From NCBI RefSeq assembly GCF_000026985.1, contig NC_017390.1, positions 2,372,255-2,398,673 on the forward strand: a DNA stretch of 26,419 nucleotides. The letters run 5' to 3'. A program made the translations under genes and the position numbers. Shown here one piece after another: positions 23,643-26,419 of this stretch. The DNA comes from Erwinia pyrifoliae DSM 12163 (GTDB lineage Bacteria; Pseudomonadota; Gammaproteobacteria; Enterobacterales; Enterobacteriaceae). The notes beneath the pieces were generated by a model. That model did no database searches. It had not been told where the DNA came from and was given only the letters and a program-made list of their open reading frames with translations. Position 1 is the first letter of the stretch. The number at the start of each line of letters is the position of its first letter.

Positions 23643-26419
23643 ATGAAAAGAATGCTGATAAACGCGACTCAGCAAGAAGAGTTGCGTGTTGCCCTTGTCG
23701 ATGGACAGCGCCTGTACGACCTGGATATTGAAAGCCCGGGACACGAACAGAAAAAAGCCAACATCTATAAAGGCAAGATCACCCGTATTGAACCCAGTCT
23801 TGAAGCCGCATTTGTTGATTATGGCGCCGAAAGGCATGGTTTCCTGCCTCTGAAAGAAATATCCCGCGAATACTTCCCTTCTCATTACCATGCTCACGGC
23901 CGTCCTAATATCAAAGATGTGCTGCGTGAAGGCCAGGAAGTGATTGTTCAGATTGATAAAGAAGAGCGTGGCAATAAAGGCGCCGCTCTGACCACCTTTA
24001 TCAGTCTGGCGGGCAGTTATCTGGTATTGATGCCGAATAACCCGCGTGCTGGCGGCATTTCGCGCCGCATTGAGGGTGATGACCGTACTGAACTGAAAGA
24101 AGCGCTCTCTTCGCTTGAGCTACCCGACGGCATGGGCCTGATTGTGCGCACTGCAGGCGTGGGCAAATCCGCCGAAGCCTTACAGTGGGATTTAGGTTTC
24201 CGCATCAAGCATTGGGAAGCGATCAAGAAAGCCGCTGACAGCCGCCCGGCTCCGTTCCTGATCCATCAGGAAAGCAATGTCATCGTACGTGCCTTCCGCG
24301 ACTATCTGCGCCAGGACATTGGCGAAATCCTGATTGATAACCCGAAAGTGCTGGAGCTGGCACGCCAGCATATCGCCGCACTGGGACGTCCGGATTTCAG
24401 CAGCAAAATCAAGCTTTATACCGGTGAAATACCGCTGTTCAGCCATTACCAGATCGAATCGCAGATTGAATCCGCCTTCCAGCGTGAAGTGCGCCTGCCA
24501 TCAGGCGGCTCGATTGTTATTGATACCACCGAAGCGCTGACCGCCATCGATATCAACTCCGCTCGCGCCACCCGGGGCGGTGACATCGAAGAGACAGCTT
24601 TTAACACCAACCTTGAAGCTGCCGACGAGATTGCCCGCCAGCTGCGTCTGCGTGACCTCGGTGGCCTGATCGTCATCGACTTTATCGACATGACCCCGGT
24701 TCGCCATCAGCGTGCGGTTGAAAATCGCCTGCGCGAAGCGGTACGCCAGGATCGTGCGCGTATCCAGATCGGCCATATTTCCCGTTTCGGCCTGCTGGAA
24801 ATGTCACGTCAACGTCTCAGTCCGTCACTGGGTGAGTCCAGCCATCACGTATGCCCGCGCTGTAGCGGCACCGGCACTATTCGTGATAATGAATCGCTGG
24901 CGCTCTCTATTCTGCGCCTGATTGAAGAAGAAGCGCTGAAAGAGAATACCAAAGAAGTCCACGCCATCGTGCCGGTACAGGTGGCCTCCTACCTGCTGAA
25001 CGAGAAGCGTGATGCGGTAAGCGCCATTGAGAAACGCCAGGGCGGCGTACGTGCCATTATCGTACCAAACGATAACATGCAGACTCCGCACTATTCGGTA
25101 CTGCGCGTTCGCAGTGGCGAAGAAACCCAGACCTTAAGCTATCATCTGCCGAAACTGCATGAAGCTGAAATGGCGCTGCCTTCTGAAGAAGAACATGCCG
25201 AGCGCAAAAGCCCGGAGCAGCCTGCCCTCGCCGCTTTTGTGATGCCAGATGCGCCACCGGCACTGCAGGAAGCCGTTGCTGAACCCGCCGCGCCAAAGGC
25301 CGCTGTTAAAACCCCAGCCCCTGCTTCAGCCCAGCCGGGTCTGGTTAGCCGCATCGTTAGCAGCCTGAAAAAACTGTTTGCTGCGCCAGAGAAGCCAGCG
25401 GAACAGCCACAGCCGCCGGTGGCTGAAGAGAAAAGCGCTGAAGCATCGGCTCCGCGCGGCGAGCGTCGTAACCATCGCCGCCAGAATAACCGTCGTGACC
25501 GTAACGGCGATCGCAACGAGCGTAATGATCGCAGCGGTGAACGCAACGATCGCAGCGCAGAGCGTAACGAACGCAGCGCAGCGCAGAGCGAACGCGCACC
25601 GCGTGAGCGTAATAACGAAGCCCGCGAAGGTCGTGAAGACCGCCGTAATAATCAACGTCGCAATCCTCAGCAGACCGATGCACGTAGTGAGCGTATGGTG
25701 CCGGACGAGTTTGAGCGCAGTGAAACCACTCAGCCGCGCCAGCCACGTCAGGATCGCCAGCGTCGGCGTTCTGGTCAAAACCAGGAAGAAAAACGTTCTC
25801 TGGTGCAGGAAGAGAAGATCCCTGAGCCGGTAGTCGAAAACGTGCCGGCTCCAGAAGTTCTGGAGGAGAGCGTACAGGTGATGCCGCGCCGTAAACAGCG
25901 CCAGCTAAACCAGAAAGTGCGTATCGAAACCGCTGAACAGACTGCAGCCCGTTCGTTCGCGCCACAAGAGAGTGAACCGGCTGTGCCGGCTGTTCCAGCC
26001 GTTACCCAGCCCGTGGTGGAAACGGAAGATCACGACGATCGCGATGGCAACAGTATCCCTCGCCGCTCTCGCCGCTCTCCGCGCCACCTGCGGGTTAGCG
26101 GTCAGCGCCGCCGTCGCTACCGTGACGAGCGCTATCCAACACAGTCACCAATGCCGCTGGCTCACGCCGCCGCATCGCCAGAATCGGCGTCAGGTAAAGT
26201 GTGGATCTCCTATCCGGTAGCCCAGGTGAGCGACCATGAAACCCATGAAGAGCATCCACATTCTGTGGTGCCTGCCTACGGTCATGCAGATATCGCCCAG
26301 CGGGATGCGCTGGACACGGCGGCAACCGTTGCAATGCACGCCAGCGTGACGGAAAGCGTTGCAGCTCCGGCGGTTGAACCAGCTCCGGCGGTTGAACCAG
26401 CTCCGGCGGTTGAACCAGC
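23643..26419 (+). CDS. rne: Ribonuclease E, 5' part (cut by window end)
   Basis: The first 925 codons of the degradosome endonuclease that cuts AU-rich single-stranded RNA and senses 5' monophosphates. The catalytic half (1-529) is nearly identical to E. coli: S1 domain from [20 protein letters not shown] (~35-118), Mg-binding Asp303 ([10 protein letters not shown]) and Asp346 ([10 protein letters not shown]), and the Zn-link Cys404/Cys407 in CPRCSGTG. The scaffold half diverges: an amphipathic membrane anchor near 567-579 ([12 protein letters not shown]), an arginine-rich RNA-binding tract at about 605-670, [11 protein letters not shown], and a second arginine-rich block near 807-829 ([20 protein letters not shown]). 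The start is ATG at 23643 ([10 protein letters not shown]). The PNPase-binding tail lies beyond the window. No stop is expected before the edge; E. coli RNase E is 1061 aa. Confidence 0.98.
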   Translation, partial: MKRMLINATQQEELRVALVDGQRLYDLDIESPGHEQKKANIYKGKITRIEPSLEAAFVDYGAERHGFLPLKEISREYFPSHYHAHGRPNIKDVLREGQEVIVQIDKEERGNKGAALTTFISLAGSYLVLMPNNPRAGGISRRIEGDDRTELKEALSSLELPDGMGLIVRTAGVGKSAEALQWDLGFRIKHWEAIKKAADSRPAPFLIHQESNVIVRAFRDYLRQDIGEILIDNPKVLELARQHIAALGRPDFSSKIKLYTGEIPLFSHYQIESQIESAFQREVRLPSGGSIVIDTTEALTAIDINSARATRGGDIEETAFNTNLEAADEIARQLRLRDLGGLIVIDFIDMTPVRHQRAVENRLREAVRQDRARIQIGHISRFGLLEMSRQRLSPSLGESSHHVCPRCSGTGTIRDNESLALSILRLIEEEALKENTKEVHAIVPVQVASYLLNEKRDAVSAIEKRQGGVRAIIVPNDNMQTPHYSVLRVRSGEETQTLSYHLPKLHEAEMALPSEEEHAERKSPEQPALAAFVMPDAPPALQEAVAEPAAPKAAVKTPAPASAQPGLVSRIVSSLKKLFAAPEKPAEQPQPPVAEEKSAEASAPRGERRNHRRQNNRRDRNGDRNERNDRSGERNDRSAERNERSAAQSERAPRERNNEAREGREDRRNNQRRNPQQTDARSERMVPDEFERSETTQPRQPRQDRQRRRSGQNQEEKRSLVQEEKIPEPVVENVPAPEVLEESVQVMPRRKQRQLNQKVRIETAEQTAARSFAPQESEPAVPAVPAVTQPVVETEDHDDRDGNSIPRRSRRSPRHLRVSGQRRRRYRDERYPTQSPMPLAHAAASPESASGKVWISYPVAQVSDHETHEEHPHSVVPAYGHADIAQRDALDTAATVAMHASVTESVAAPAVEPAPAVEPAPAVEP
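25480..25620 (+). repeat. Degenerate Arg-Asn-rich repeats in the RNase E RNA-binding region
   Basis: In the rne frame the protein reads [18 protein letters not shown] followed by [16 protein letters not shown]: variants of a roughly 6-residue RN(D/E)RS(A/G)E unit. The DNA shows matching degenerate repeats (CGCAACGATCGCAGCG-type). It falls where E. coli RNase E has its arginine-rich RNA-binding domain. Confidence 0.6.
26362..26419 (+). repeat. Perfect 18-bp tandem repeat in rne, reaching the window edge
   Basis: The unit CAGCTCCGGCGGTTGAAC occurs at 26362-26379, 26380-26397 and 26398-26415, with four bases of a fourth copy before the edge. In frame it encodes APAVEP repeats in the acidic, proline-rich C-terminal scaffold. 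Confidence 0.95.

Noticed and set aside
25357..25965. 202-aa open frame on the - strand within rne
   Set aside because: It is a by-product of the arginine/glutamate-rich repeats in rne. Its composition (low-complexity Arg/Ala/Tyr) and lack of start signals argue against a gene.
26362..26419. CRISPR-like direct repeats
   Set aside because: The copies are contiguous without spacers and stay in the rne reading frame, so they are a coding tandem repeat.

Overview
The window looks like the chromosome of an enterobacterial plant associate, most likely Erwinia or a close Erwiniaceae relative. This is an inference. It rests on a core that runs in the same gene order as the E. coli rne-to-ndh region, with near-identical proteins, plus a YopJ-family type III effector gene at the left edge. 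No rRNA, tRNA, CRISPR array, transposase or integrase gene was seen.

Layout. (1) 1-1500: an AT-rich segment carrying one 366-codon effector-like gene on the + strand, unlike the GC-richer core. (2) 1507-3800: ycfJ and ndh on the - strand. ndh has a recognisable FNR-type promoter. (3) 3800-5510: an accessory pocket where E. coli has ycfP. It holds a PrpF/GalD-family isomerase gene, an intergenic region dense in inverted repeats, a CRP-like box, a possible 20-codon ORF and two strong hairpins. (4) 5511-8800: a tight - strand operon hinT-ycfL-lpoB-thiK-nagZ (cell-wall recycling, PBP1B activation, thiamine salvage). (5) 8900-10560: ptsG with its own terminator and a full control region (class II CRP site, Mlc operator, SgrS-type target at the ribosome binding site). 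fhuE, which lies next to ptsG in E. coli, is absent. (6) 10700-21330: a long - strand cluster yceD-rpmF-plsX-fabH-fabD-fabG-acpP-fabF, a terminator, then pabC-mltG-tmk-holB-tatD. This covers fatty acid and phospholipid initiation, ACP, folate precursor synthesis, peptidoglycan, dTMP kinase and the clamp-loader delta' subunit. (7) 21435-23020: maf/yceF (+) converging on rluC (-), with a GC-rich hairpin at each stop codon. (8) 23021-26419: a long leader and the first 925 codons of rne (RNase E), cut by the window end inside an 18-bp tandem repeat.

Most of the window is ordinary conserved core. The parts deserving a second look are the YopJ-like effector, the isomerase that occupies the ycfP position with its structured flanks, the almost leaderless yceD promoter, and the repeat tract in the RNase E scaffold domain. 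All family assignments come from reading motifs and from remembered E. coli homologues. No database search was run.
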